Shown here: one piece after another, positions 1 to 12,649 of the stretch | Numbering within the stretch: position 1 is the stretch's first letter | Layout: each line of letters opens with the position of its first letter | Origin: Ciona intestinalis | Lineage: Eukaryota > Chordata > Ascidiacea > Phlebobranchia > Cionidae | Assembly (NCBI RefSeq): GCF_000224145.3 | Contig: NC_020175.2 | Coordinates: 4,406,363-4,470,362, forward strand | DNA length: 64,000 nucleotides | Reading direction: 5' to 3' | Notes under the pieces: generated by a model | Seen by the model: only the letters and a program-made list of their open reading frames with translations | What the model was told of the DNA's origin: nothing | The model's database searches: none | Made by a program: the position numbers and the translations under genes

Positions 1-645
1 TTTAAAATACCTATATTCATTTTTTAATCATTAAAAAATGTAAAAATACGACAATGTTAATTTACAATAAGATGTTTGTAAGAAACCGCTACAATTACCT
101 TTATCGTACTTCAAACGCTTCAATAACTCCATGGTTTCTATTTACAATTTATTTACGTTTGTTCTTTTTACAAAAACGACAAGTGTTACTGTTATTCCTT
201 ACTCAATACTAGCTATATATAATGGTCCCATGCTTAAATGGTATTTAATAATTAGAAATGGAAGTGGTAAACTATACGTTGATATTATGTCTACAAATCA
301 TACTACTCGTATACGATATATTTGTAAACGCATTTATTGACTTGTTGAACCCAGAAAATGTTATCCAGTTAGTTCTTTTCATGTAAGTCCTCCTATTTTA
401 AATATCTTATCATTATTTTTGATTAGTAACAGTTTATAACATAAGTGATTTTAAATTTGCAAAGCAGAAACTTGTATATATTATTAATCTATTTATTGGT
501 CTTGTCTCTTCTGCTCTGTTACAATATTTTTTTCATATAAAGCTTTGTATTTACTAAATCCCTATTGTGTATCCAAATGTTTACCAATAAGTTTATTTTC
601 AACAAAATTGTTAACCATTAAAGAACAAACACAACAAAATTATTT

Positions 646-790
646 AATTGGTGTCATGCCTTGACACATTGGTTAGCATGCTTGCTTGTAGCCGAAAACT
701 TACTAGCGCATGTTCTATGAAAGAGAACACCCATGTTATAAAGACTATTCTAGCCACGCCATGGAAAATAAATAAGTTATATTTATTTAA
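646..790 (+). repeat. tRNA-headed SINE copy, shortened
   Basis: The left part (TTGGTTAGCATGCTTGC) resembles the A box of a tRNA gene. The right part carries the GAACACCCATGTTATAAAG and AATAAATAAGTTATATTTA blocks that recur in other copies of the family, for example near 48,290-48,350 and 57,870-57,925. The middle domain seen in full copies is missing. Family assignment is from shared sequence within this window only. Confidence 0.55.
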
Positions 791-2311
791 CTTTACCAGC
801 TAACAATCCTAATACATAAAATCCTTATTTCTTTTAGTCTACAAGACATTTGCTTGGTCTTCCAACTGGTTGTTTTATGTCTTGAGATCTTTAACACCGC
901 TACCTCACAAGCTGGCTTCATCTCAGTCATGATGAAAAAGTTTGCTCCATGTTTGCTAACTACATTACTGTACCTTGTCCTAAGCATTGCTCTCTGCGCC
1001 AAAACCTTAATGTTGAGGTAAATATAAAACAGGGTTAACAATTCTTTGCAGACATAATGTTGTATTAGTTTTTAACCAAATTTGGGATGACATTGTTAAA
1101 ATGCGGTTATACTCATAGTTGTCTTATATGTGGAACCTCATTGATTAAAAGATTGCAATGTTGTTTGGCACTTCTCGTTATTATTTAACAGCAGGATAGA
1201 GCTGGTTTAATTTAAAACTTTAATACTAAAACAAGTTGTCCCTATTTTAAAAATTGGGATGACATGTAACCGCAGAGCCAGGCACCTCTAGTGTATGTTT
1301 TATTCAGTATTTCAAACAATTAAAACAGCAATAATTCATAAACGTATATATATATTATATGTATAATATGTTTTGATTTCATAGGTGGAATGACACTACA
1401 GTAAATGTTTATGCTGATGGCGGATTTTTCGCTGTGTACATTTTACAACGATTGTGGTCACCGATCTATTATTATACATACAAAAGAACTGCAATGCGAT
1501 TGGCTGATTCAAATTTTTATAAGAACACTGATTGGTTGAGAAGACAGATGACATTACGTTGATAATTATGCGATTTTGATTATTTTATACCATTTTATTA
1601 TGATTTTAGCTTTTTATACAAATTCTATTTCTGTAAGACTCATAGTGTAGTAAATACACATCTAACTATCAAGTTGCAATGGTCTATGCTATTATTTTAA
1701 CATGCATGTTATTTATACCACAGTAATATTGAATTATGACCAACCAGGCCTACATGCTCTATTTAAACTTGTGGTGCTAACTTACTTGTAATAACATTGT
1801 TTTCACTTCTATTGCATAAACAAAGTGTATAGGCTGCAGTAGTCGTACCCATACTGAAACGTTTCTATTCTATATGGCTGAATTTCTATAATGACACAAG
1901 TCAGCGGACCTGAACTTTAGGCAACAGATAGTACCGAAACAAACAGTTACATTATAAATGTGCCAGATATACAACTGTCCCCATACTCCTTCATGTTCAG
2001 TGTAACCAAGAATGCCTTTTTTATACTTACTAAATTAGTCCTAGCACATTTGTCTTTTTATAATAAATAACAAGTTTTAATAAACAGTTGACCTTTGTAA
2101 TTCCTGGCTCCAAAGGCTTTCAGAAAAATAGTAGTTACATTTCTTCTAGTCTACCAGATAATCAAAACGTAGCAGCTACAAAAACTTTAAAAAGAACTAG
2201 TATAATGCATGTAACACAACTTAGATATAGGTTAAAATATCAGAAAATATATTTTACTAGGAAGTTCAGTTTGTGTCCTCTTAAAATTAAATCTAATATT
2301 CAAATTGAGTT

Positions 2312-2317
2312 TTTATT
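2312..2317 (-). promoter_or_regulatory. candidate polyadenylation signal of the serotonin transporter
   Basis: AATAAA on the minus strand, about 370 bases past the stop codon at 2687-2689. Chosen only by motif and position. Confidence 0.3.
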
Positions 2318-2686
2318 CTCGTATAATATGGCATGAAATATTTTACACAGCTTCATTAACCAGCAAGCTTCAAAAAGAGAATCTTTCAAAAATCAGTCGT
2401 TAGTAAAAATGACGAACTTTAAACAAAGACAAATATAAAGAGCACCAGTCGTATATACATGAACACAAAGTTTCTGTACAGATTGCTTCATATTTTAAGA
2501 ACTTTAACAACTTCCAAAGAAAAACAATTGAATTTACAGCTTGTGTAAAATTGGCGTTGTAACAGCTTTGGCAGCAATATTGAATTAAAAGTTGACAATT
2601 TCTTGGCTTGTGTAAGAATCTAGGCTTTTGAGGTTTTGTAATTAATACGCCTCATGTAGTGATCTACAACATGTATTATGACATCA

Positions 2687-5600
2687 CTAGGCTGGAACTG
2701 ATGTCATAGCAAGAGATTCTCGAGGCTGGGCTTGACCTCCAACTTCTGGTCTTAGTAATGAGAAGCAGCGCTAAAAAAGTATTAGTTACTGCACTTGTCA
2801 CAAGAGAAGAACACAGGGATGCTTTATGGTTGTGTAAATAGTAGTACACTGAAAAAATTAATCACAGACAGAGTTAAATGGGGTAACTTGTAAGCAGGCA
2901 TAAAGAGTATAAAACAAAACATTAAAAAAACACACATGTTACATTGACTGTCATTGCCCCACTATGCAAGGGTTAATATGTGACATTAATTCATTCATTC
3001 ATTGTATACTAACGCCTGTCGTTGCTCTGCCACGCAAGAATAATGTTATATTCATTCTATACTACATCACACCTGCTGTGGAGAACCTGGCTCAAAAATG
3101 AATTTGTAGAGAGCATACACTGGAACTATAGTGATGGAAGAAAGAGTGATTGCCCAGCCTATCCATGTTGACCAATTAGGAAAGATGTAATCCCCATATT
3201 GGAGATTTGATGTGAAAATAAAACTCATCACGATCATGAACTGTAAAGATTGTGGTAAACCCATAAAAAATTTCCTACATAACTTAGTAATAGTTAATAT
3301 GTATTATAGATCAACAAACTTTAAACTTATGCTATATTTTACATAAAAAGTATATGGATAAATAAGGTGTGATATGCAACTGTAACAACTAGACCAGTGT
3401 AAAAGCCCTACCAAAGTAAAATTACATCATAAGTCATCTATTCCAAAGTACAAAGACCTCTTTGTTGTTACTAGCACGTAGATAATTAGTTAACGTCAGT
3501 TTAAATCTTCTTGTCAAAGTTAAAACAACAAAGCATTTACGGGATATATTTGGAGAGGGTTATACAAATATCTTGGGAGCAGCTACAATTCTACACTTCA
3601 TTACCAATGCCAATCACATAAAAGAATCCGACAAACAAATTTAACTAGATTTAGAAGATAAATAGGTTATGCCATTTATTGAACAGTTTATTAAATCTTT
3701 ATTTTAGTAAAAACTTCTCACAATATTTTTAAATATTTTTTTTTTATAAAAATTTACAATATTTAAAAAATCTGGTATAAGACCAAAGGGGTTTCTGTTT
3801 TATTTTAACACTGCTATTTACACCCAAAAATTATCCATGCAAAACTGCCATAAATCCAGATAATAGCATAATGGTTGTCCTACCGAAACAAACAAGGGGC
3901 TTATCACAGTCCAGCAAACTCGCCAGAAAATACCAGGTCCAAATCCAAGCATTGCTTTGATGTCTTCACACAATCTATTTATACCTGAGGAAAAGTTCAA
4001 TAAGAAACAATCTTAGCTTACGATACAGTAAAAAAAAGGAGTAGTGCCTACTGTCCGATGCACTGTTCACAAAGTTAAAGCCTTTCCCAGAGAATACAGG
4101 TTTGATACTGCTGCCATTTATTCATTACATTACTGTTTACACTTTTATTACATTTATTTACTACAAAAGTTTAAATTAGTTATGATAGAGAAACTATTTA
4201 TATAAAATCTAGAAGTCCTTTACAAAGGGAAAACATTAATGTGTTGCTTCAGTTTTGAGTAAAGAGAAATAAAACAGAGTTAAGTAATTAAGAAAAAATA
4301 AGGGACTGCACAATATTAAGTAATGGATTGTGTTACACGAAAAACCATTTTAAAAATCATGAATATGGAATTTCTGTGTAGGTATATAAGTCCTTTTCTT
4401 GGTAAGCTACACTTGAGTGCATTCTACAAATAGACATAAGTAGCTAAACTTTGCGTAAGATCACCTTGCAAATCAAACATTGGGTTCATGTTTTGGGTTA
4501 CAGGGTAATCTGCTTAGCATAGTGGGTTGCGCCGTTTGCCAAAACATGGAGAACTAGGAAGACTACATACTACTGCTGTACAACAATATATACATACGCA
4601 GTGGAAGGCATATTTTTCACAGTGTTAGCCATATTTTCAACAACTTTTAACTAAAACATGGAAAAGTTAAATATATCTTCTAACATAAAGAAATTATTTA
4701 GAAATATTATGGGTTCAGCCACGATTTTTTCGCTATTATATTCAAATATATAAATAAAAAGTTAAAGTACATATAATAATTTATGAAAATTTATAAATAA
4801 AACTACCCAATACTCACCATAAAACCAGGTGACAGATATTGATTCCAATAATACAACAGTCATAATAGCAGGACCTGTAGCATAGACCTCTAGCAATGTC
4901 ATCAGGTAGACTCCCCCTTGAGTAGTAGTAGCTAAGGCAAGTAAAAAACTGACAGAAAGAAGCCCAAGAACAAATTTCTCCCGATGTTTTCCAATCGTTT
5001 CTGGATACTCGTCAGAAAACCCAGTAATGACCGCTTCTAACCCACCAAACTGAAGATTTTGGTAAAAATAAAAATAAAATTAAAAGTTTAATGTATTTTA
5101 CATTTAAAAAAATACATAAAATGATAATTTCTTGTTGGTTTTATAAAAAAAACAAAAAAAAAAATAATGGTCAAAAGTAAAAAATAATAATTTTTTTAAT
5201 TTCGATTTTGTGGTAATGGGTAAATCTACAACACCGAGGAAAAACTACAATATGGCTCTCACAACCTATAGAAGTATATCCAGGTAGGAAAAATTGTAAA
5301 AAATTGAAGTTATTTATGTGATGACTCACCGAGCTATCAAGTCCAAGTGTTATGATCATCAGGAAGAAGATTATGGAGAAGAAAACCGATCCGCTAAAAG
5401 TTGTGAGTGCTTGTCCGTATACAACGAATAATAAACCAACTCCTGTGGGTGAATATGTGAAAGTTACTTTATATTTCAATTGAATTTATGAAACTTATTT
5501 ATCTTGGCAGGCCAGGGCAACGACAGTCATTGGAACATAGGTGTTCTGTTTCATACACCTCGTGCCCACATACGCCTATGTAGTGTGTAAAAGAAATACC

Positions 5601-8600
5601 ATACATTAAAAAGAATAAATACATGGGAAATATACCCATTCTGCCAAACTGTAGTAGAGGCTGTAAAAAATCCTAATTCGCATGAAATGCACAACTATTG
5701 TGTAAATTTAACAACAAAAGACCAACACTGAAATTTCTACACAAATTTGGCAGATTATCCAAATATATTTTTTTGAAAATTCAGAAAGACTTTCTTCTAA
5801 CCTGGTGTGGTAACTTCTTCTATGTCAGTTTTATTCAATAAATGAGCCATGTAGCCAAGTACTGAGAATACAACGAACCCAGCCATGAAACTTGTAAGGC
5901 AGTTTACAACACTTGTGATGAAGGCATCTCTGTGGAGGGGAATATTATGTAAGTGTTAGGTATGGGGGACCAAATATTGTTTAAACGAATAAATGAATGT
6001 AACTTGGTTACCTTTGCATAATGGGGCAAGGACCATCAACATAACACAGGTGTTCTGTTTCATACACTTTATGTCAGCTTTTAAGTTATCAAATATGTAA
6101 TTTTGTGAGTCATTATTTTTGTACCTGTAACAGTTGTTGTCAAATCTGTTGTAACTTGATAATGCGATGAGTGTGCCAAACCCAGGACCCAGTGAGAAGA
6201 AGACCTGAATTAAACATTATGTTAAGAAACTTAAATGTATCACTCAACCTAATTTATAGAATACTATGGGTCTCTTTTTTAGAACCACAATTTTGTAATT
6301 ATAAAATTATTATCAAAAACATTATTTTTGGTAATAATTATTTCCATATCTATATTATATCAGTTTTATGCACAATTAAAAGTGAGAATATAAGAATTAG
6401 GATTACCACCATCAAAAATAGGTCATAATACACCCACCTGAGTTGCTGCTTCCAGCCATACAGTTGGTTTAGCAAGTAGATGCCACTGTGGACTGAGATA
6501 ATAACTGATGCCAATGGAAGCTCCTGGAAGCATCGCTCCTCTGATGAGGAGGATGAATAGAACGATGTACGGGAATGTAGCTGTCACCCAAACTACCTGT
6601 AATTGTGTGGGTGAATGAATGAAATTTATTTATCCTTGTGTGGCAGGGAAACGAAAATTGTTATAAGCATTACCATGTATTTAACTATAAGGATAATTTT
6701 TTAAAACTAAATGGTTGACAATTCAGACACCCCATTTGTCACCACTGGGTTGGAGCAATTGCTGGTAAGTGTCTTACCCAAGAACATATTTGCCCACAAT
6801 TGTAGCAGAGATAAGCCTTGGACCCAAAACAGATGTGTTAGGGACATACGCGCTAACCAACTGCGTCACAGTGCAGTTAGTCAATAAAGAGGGTGGTGTG
6901 TGTAAATAAGGTGTCTGAAAGAATGAATTTTTGATAAGAGGCAGGCATGCTAACCACTGTGCCATGGTGACAGACAGAGTAGGTGTAAAGAATAATTTCT
7001 CCCAACTTCATTTACCAAGTATTGGGAGGATTTCATGGCTAGGTGGTGGGAGGTTAATGGGGAGGAATGTGTTAGGAAAATTTGCATTTTTGTTCTGGGA
7101 CGTTTTTTGTATAAAATGGAATAGCTACAAAAGAGTCTTGGGTAATCTGCCATAACTTGTCTAAATCCCATGCCCCCAAATCAGTTACACTCTAAGACAG
7201 ACCAAAAACTTGACTTAATCGGACGGTCTACCCTAAAATATTGTGATCTAAATATTACAAACATTGGAACAAAACGTGTTTTACAGGATTGTGTACCTAA
7301 CTAATATTGCCTTCCCTGCAGTTAATACAGATTGCCACTAATGACTACAATTATAACAGAGTTTAGAAAAGGGACTATGTTTAGGCACAAACCTTTCCAG
7401 AAGACCTCACTCCTTTCCAAAGGCAGAAATATAGAATGAAATAAACCACGAACAAACACAGCACAATCTGCCACCTTGGTGGACCAAGATCTCCCAACCC
7501 AGTTGATTTGTAAACCTCAAGTACATGCCGACTGCGGGAGAGTTACAATTATTAAGCTATGTTGTGTAATACAGTGTTAAGTAAAGTTTACTTGTTTTAA
7601 AATAAAAAAAACAACAAACCAGTTAATTGTATGGAAGTAATATTAGGGGTCTCACATGACATTCAAACCTTTGGAACGTGGTGACGTTCTATATTTTATA
7701 AAACACTCAAGTGATAAATCTTAATTAACAGAATAAAGAAATTATCAGGTTTCAATAAAAAATCTAAAAATAAAATAGCATAACTGGTAACAGGCCAACA
7801 ACTATAAATAAGCAGATCTCTGCATATTTTAAAGCGATTTAAAATTACTCGAAGAATTGTTGCGCTGGTGACTGAGTGTCGTTAGTCCACGTCTGGTTGT
7901 GAGCAGCTGCGTTTATTTTATCCAAACATCGACTGTCAGTCCATGAATGGTTGCAGGTTGCCCATGGTAACTCATATGCAAATGAACTGAAAAAAAGGTT
8001 TTTAGAAATGAGACATATGATTATGTAATGGAACAAATTTTCAGGTTATGGCCCAATAAAACTTTGAAAAGTTTTTTATAAAAGAAACTCATATATAAAG
8101 TTATGTAATGGAAATGTGCTTTGAGTACTTTTAAAAGTCTATAAATTTACCCATTCAGTAGTTCTACAGTAAGAAAACTACGATTTTGCTAAAAGTACTA
8201 GTAAAATACATGATACAATGCTACTCGTCTAGACAAGGTTTTTATAAAACGCATTAATAAACAGAAGAAATGATGTGGTTACTCAACGACATCATGATAA
8301 AAGGCAATGCAAACAGTCAATACAAACAATATAACACTTAGTATGACTAATGTTGAACATGCGTTGGGTGAAAATGATATCATACATACAGGCTGTAATA
8401 TTTGTATTAAAACTCGGTTGAAATATGTAGCCTTTATGGTTCCCCTTGCCCCCAAAAACATACCATATCAGACTTACCTGTATAAGTAATACACAGCCCA
8501 TCCTATGACTGTGTTGTAGTAACTAGACACATAGAGTGCCATCAAGCAAATCGCGTACCCCACACCTAGAAGTAAAACAACTTTCTTAGCGATACAAACA

Positions 8601-11600
8601 CAAATAAACTATTTCTAAAGAACTCATCCTAAAATATTGGGTCCCAGTTGCAAAAGGAATAATGTCGATTGTGTTTTTATGCTTTTAGTGACATTAAACT
8701 TTATCACTAAGGCCAAGATGGTAAGAAATTTTCTTGGAAATTTACCAAGATGTATTAGGTGTAATAATCATAACAAAAGCAAATTTTAAAACATGCTTGT
8801 ATTTTGAATAAAGTATATGCCTAAAGTTGAAAGTCTGAATTTACTCTTGAATTTTAACATTCAGCGATGTATGTGAGTGGTTAAAATATATAATGCATTT
8901 ACTGTGTTATAAAACTATGAATTACCTTTGAAAATCGGGCAAATCTTCCCCCATATTGAAATGCACCCCGTTCGGTGATACTGACCCAGTATCAGCTCGA
9001 GATAGAATAGGGGAATCCCCCCGAAGACAATCATCAGGAAGTAAGGAATCAAAAACGCACCTGCGCAAATAGAAAACGTTTTTACGGCGTGTTGCGATGA
9101 ATAAAGATGGATTTTTGGTGAATATACAAACTAAAACAACAGTTTTATGTCGAAATTTTTTATAATTGACTTTTATATTGATATCGGTCTTGTTTACGGT
9201 CGTAAAATTGCCCCACAGTCAATATTTTTCGCACGGGTTAATCGACTAAGCAAATAAAAACTAAGCAAACAATGTTTGTCGTATCATTGAAACGCAAACA
9301 AATCAAATCCACCTCCGCCATTCCGGAGACAAATGTATGGGAACCTCCATACGTTTCCCAGATCAACTGCGAACCCAATAACTGATAGAAGAAACTCGAA
9401 TTTGTGAGCCCATCGTTCCCTCTTTGGGGGCTCGTCTGACGAAAATTCGCTGCTGGCTACGGAAAAGTTGCGTCTGGACAGCAAACTTTTGCTCTCCGAT
9501 ATCGCGTTACCGTTGTGGTCAGGTACCGTTGGTTTTTTGCTGTTAGTTTTGCTTGATTTCTTGTACGGTACGTCCTTTTCCGAATTACCCATGTTTATAA
9601 CACGGTCACCAGTTATCCTATGAATAAATGTCACGTACTGCAACCTGCGTTAACAGTATTTAATAAAATCTATCCAACAAACGAGAAAAGCTAACTCCCT
9701 TCACTTTCTAAGAACCTAATCCACTGACGTCAGGAGTAACTTAACAACCCTGTGACGTCTCTATCGTGTTCTCCAACTCGTAAAACTAAATCTCGAAAAA
9801 GTAAATTTCGCCTTTTTTCAAAACTATTCCGTAAAATAGTTTTTTACATCATATAGCAGGGTGGGGTTAGATGGCCCATAGTTCCATTTAGTATAGTAAA
9901 CAAAAAAATGTTTACAGAATTAAACACCCGTATTTTTTAAAAAAGCTTTAATTGTTAAAAAATGACCAGGAAACATGGTGTTAACAGTATCCCATCTTAC
10001 CCCACAGTATTAAATGACCTTTTGGTAATCTATAGCATATGCTGCCTGTTCTGCCTATGTGGTCTATAGGTCTTTTCAAGCAAGACGATCGCTTGCATTC
10101 TTTGCTAGTAGTTTGGTTCCGACCAGACGATAATCGAACCCTGCCTGTTGATTATCCGCCGAGGATCGGTTAAAAATAAGACTAGCTGAAATTCCTCGCT
10201 TAATTTTCTTTGTGGCTGGACCAGCGGCGCAATAAAATCTTCCTAATAAAGGGTAAACGAGTAACCTGTTTTGTTCGTTTAAAATCACAAAGCACTAACA
10301 AACAAGCCGTATTAAAAAGTCATAGCCATAACTTCTCGTTAAAACTTTTAGTAGATGAGTAATGTGAACTCGAATTGACATCAAATGTCATCCGGTCAAT
10401 TTCACATTAATCTTATCTGATCCGAAATTTAGTTTGCCGGTTTTACAAAAAAGAATCGCAGTACTAAACTTAATGTATATAAGTGACACTTTCGCAAATC
10501 CTACTAAATGTGAGGCGTATATGGTTCATTGAGAAAACTGAAATCCTCTTTTTCAACGACGAGTTTAGCTTAAAATTACCAGGATTTAGAGCAGTAAATG
10601 CCACAAGGTGCACTTAAGATATACGAGAAGATTACGCTGATCTACGAGACATGATCGTGGATGCGGTGTATAGGTTACTAATCTGAACATGTCTGTTTAC
10701 CGAAGTTCTTCCTGAGTGTATGTATAACATCACGTAGTCTGTACTTTCAATATACATTTATGCATAACATTTTTATCATTTTCAAGGTTTTAACTTAAGA
10801 TCACGTACACCTAACTTATTGTTGCGTAAATTGGCCTTAAAATGTAAGTTTGCTATATACCCAACAACGTAACTTCTTCGGGTATATATATATATTAAAC
10901 ACTCAGCACTATCGTAATTCCGAAACACTTTTATTTGATACTATAAAGCAAAAAGCCTTAGTACATAGCTATAGAACAAACATTCAGTACATTTATGACT
11001 AACATCTTTAAAATCCCATGGTTATATACGCATGCGCCGAACCTGCGCAGTAGTAAAACCCCTACATACACTTTAAACTTATATTTTTACTTGAACCGCT
11101 TGTAAAACAATATCCGATTTCATTGTTGTGCTAGTCGTAACAGCAAGGTTAACCATTAACGAACCAGCAATGGCGCGTAAGCAATTACATCACGCGTGGT
11201 ATTACGTGGAATAAACAGTAGAAAAAAACTTTGGCGGTAACATATAAGCAACATATTAGCACTCATTTATGTTATAATATACGGGAGTGAGATGGGACAT
11301 GTTTTTATTCTCTTTTCTATTTGTAAAAATCGAAGAAACATTTAAAGAATTATATAACCGCATTCTAACGACTTCAAGAGTGTTTTCAACAAATAACAAA
11401 ACTGTTTAACAATTAACAACGCCTCAATGTAGTATTAGGTATACGAGCTACCGGTATCCCATCTTACTCCAAAGTACTATACTGCAATTGAATTTACCTC
11501 CGCCATTTCGAAAGCAAATGTACGGGAACCTCCACACGTTTCCTAAATCCACAGCGAACCCGATTACGGAAAGCAGAAACTCCAACTTTCTTCCCCACTG

Positions 11601-12649
11601 TTCACGTTCCAAGGATTTGCTACCTTGTTTTGGGATAAGTCGCTTATCTTTGTTTTCGGACGACTGTGGTAAAAACATGTCTTGAAAAATAAAGTTAATT
11701 AAGAAAATACACTATAAGAGTAAATACAAAATACGTTATAAAGCCATACAAAACTCTAAAAATTTGGGATGTCTTCCATTTACGCGACCTTCCATATACA
11801 AATAGCAGCAGGCGGTTAATTGATACATTGAATAACATATTGTACAGCGTCAATATAGGGTGGGTTTGTTGAAAATTAGTATATAATGTTTCAAAAATAT
11901 CTGTGTTTTTTTTAAATAGTGTTTTTACCGATACAAGGCCGTATGTGGAAGATGAGGTGGGAAGACTGTCGTTCGTCATCGTGCTCTCTTTGCGGTATTT
12001 TGGGGAGCCTAGAATCAAAAACGTTGTGTATATAAATAACCAATCAAGGAAATTAGTATTTGTCGGAGTAGATAAAAACATTAATTTTAATTTTTACTTC
12101 GGACACAAAATATAACAAGGATCAGAATAATTAAAACAGCGAAGAGATGGAATATAAACGACATGGCTTGATTTACTCGAGGAGATAAATGCGTTTTTTG
12201 TTGTGTAGAATAAAATGTCTTAATAATGTAAAGTCTATGTAGGATAGTATATAACCGTCTACGATATTATTTAAATAAAAATTAAAGGATGCTGGTTCTG
12301 TATATATTTAAAAGCAAATAATTTATACGGCTTTCTCACCATAACCGTTTGTGCTCTGGTTGCTTTGCTTTCTGTCTTTTGCCTTTTCCGTTGATGTTGT
12401 CGAATACCCAGATACTCTCCGTTTCGGTGCTTCCCCACCATTCAGTAGTGTATTGGAATCACCGTTGTGGACTGTAAATCGATGCACGACCGGGAAACTG
12501 TTCGATCTTTGCGGGGTTTGGAGGCTCCCAGGCGCGCTTAAAAGACTCGCTTTCCTTGGTGTATGCGGATCGGGCGAGCAATCAAACGTGTCCCAATTTT
12601 CTTGACCAATCTTTTCCACAGGCGGGTCAGCTCCGCCAAAATCGTTCAT
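2687..12649 (-). CDS. SLC6A4: serotonin transporter (SLC6 family), long isoform
   Basis: Sodium- and chloride-coupled plasma-membrane uptake of serotonin; the family has twelve membrane helices and intracellular ends. Coding exons, 5' to 3' on the minus strand: 12649-12340, 12008-11929, 11663-11498, 9060-8926, 8565-8478, 7986-7849, 7531-7393, 6596-6438, 6204-6125, 5929-5802, 5442-5330, 5049-4818, 3984-3884, 3240-3073, 2770-2687. All junctions keep frame, giving 706 aa. TM1 reads [14 protein letters not shown] with the monoamine-binding Asp. The next exon reads [21 protein letters not shown], matching SERT rather than dopamine or noradrenaline transporters. The TM3 SSYYNT, TM6 FFSLGPGFG and TM8 LGLDSSFGGLE motifs, the EL2 cysteine pair and three N-glycosylation sequons are present. 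The last exon is the least certain: reading on past 3073 would give a stop after one more codon. Confidence 0.95.
5480..5582 (-). repeat. SINE tail fragment
   Basis: Contains the block that on the minus strand reads GGCACGAGGTGTATGAAACA followed by GAACACCTATGTTCC and the ATAAATAAGTTTCATAAAT-type tail. Intronic. Confidence 0.55.
5990..6085 (-). repeat. SINE tail fragment
   Basis: A second copy of the GTATGAAACAGAACACCTGTG block on the minus strand, in the neighbouring transporter intron. Confidence 0.5.
6720..6960 (-). repeat. tRNA-headed SINE copy
   Basis: On the minus strand it begins with a tRNA-like stretch (CGCAGTTGGTTAGCGCGTA) and continues with CTTGGGTAAGACACTTACC and CAATTGCTCCAACCCAGTGG, the middle domain also seen near 48,150 and 41,600. 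It lies in a transporter intron. Confidence 0.65.
9313..9592 (-). CDS. SLC6A4: serotonin transporter, alternative proximal first coding exon (short isoform)
   Basis: Starts at ATG 9592 ([12 protein letters not shown]) and ends with donor GTGGAT after the codons for Asn-Gly-Gly. It codes for a 60-residue hydrophilic N-terminus and TM1, and joins the common exon at 9060 in the same phase as the upstream exon 11663-11498. With the twelve shared exons this gives a 614-aa transporter, close to the usual length of about 630 for SERT. It and exon 11663-11498 both encode TM1, so they must be mutually exclusive, presumably through two promoters. A TGACGTCA site lies about 130 bases upstream of the ATG, at 9725-9732. 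Confidence 0.85.
9851..10010. repeat. MITE-like element, TGGGGTAAGATGG family
   Basis: The left end reads AGGGTGGGGTTAGATGG and the right end ATCCCATCTTACCCCACAGTAT, roughly inverted copies. The interior has the AGTAAACAAA and TTTACAGAATTAAACACCCG blocks shared with other copies. It sits upstream of the proximal transporter exon. Confidence 0.7.
11271..11480. repeat. MITE-like element, same family
   Basis: Left end GGGAGTGAGATGGGACATG and right end GTATCCCATCTTACTCCAAAG. Its right end stops only about 18 bases before the end of transporter exon 1c, so it lies in the intron immediately downstream of that exon's donor site. Confidence 0.6.
11498..12649 (-). CDS. SLC6A4: serotonin transporter, distal leader exons (1a, 1b, 1c)
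   Basis: Exon 1a (12649-12340) starts at an ATG and encodes 103 residues rich in Ser, Thr and Asn, including a [10 protein letters not shown] basophilic-kinase-like site. Exon 1b (12008-11929) follows acceptor TTCTAG, and exon 1c (11663-11498) follows acceptor ACCACAG. The phases fit: 1a leaves one base, 1b supplies two and ends in frame, 1c starts in frame and ends with one base, as the proximal exon does. Exon 1c has [18 protein letters not shown], the juxtamembrane and TM1 sequence of SERT. An alternative start at ATG 11678 would bypass 1a and 1b. Confidence 0.75.

Larger units (their letters stand above)
1..2686. other. 3' flank of the serotonin transporter, no gene seen
   Basis: AT-rich DNA downstream of the minus-strand transporter gene. 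No exon with convincing splice sites and protein-like sequence was found on either strand. The open frames here are short and of low complexity. It holds one SINE-like copy near 650-790 and a candidate polyadenylation signal for the transporter at 2312-2317. Confidence 0.6.

Noticed and set aside
793-1041. 82-residue minus-strand ORF
   Set aside because: No splice context, no recognisable motif, and AT-rich surroundings; probably chance.
10100-10160. GGTTCGATTATCG on the minus strand as a tRNA B box
   Set aside because: No A box at the right distance and no cloverleaf could be drawn.
10076-10288. 70-residue minus-strand ORF between the two transporter TM1 exons
   Set aside because: Reads like part of a dispersed repeat or chance frame; no acceptor or donor connects it to the transporter.
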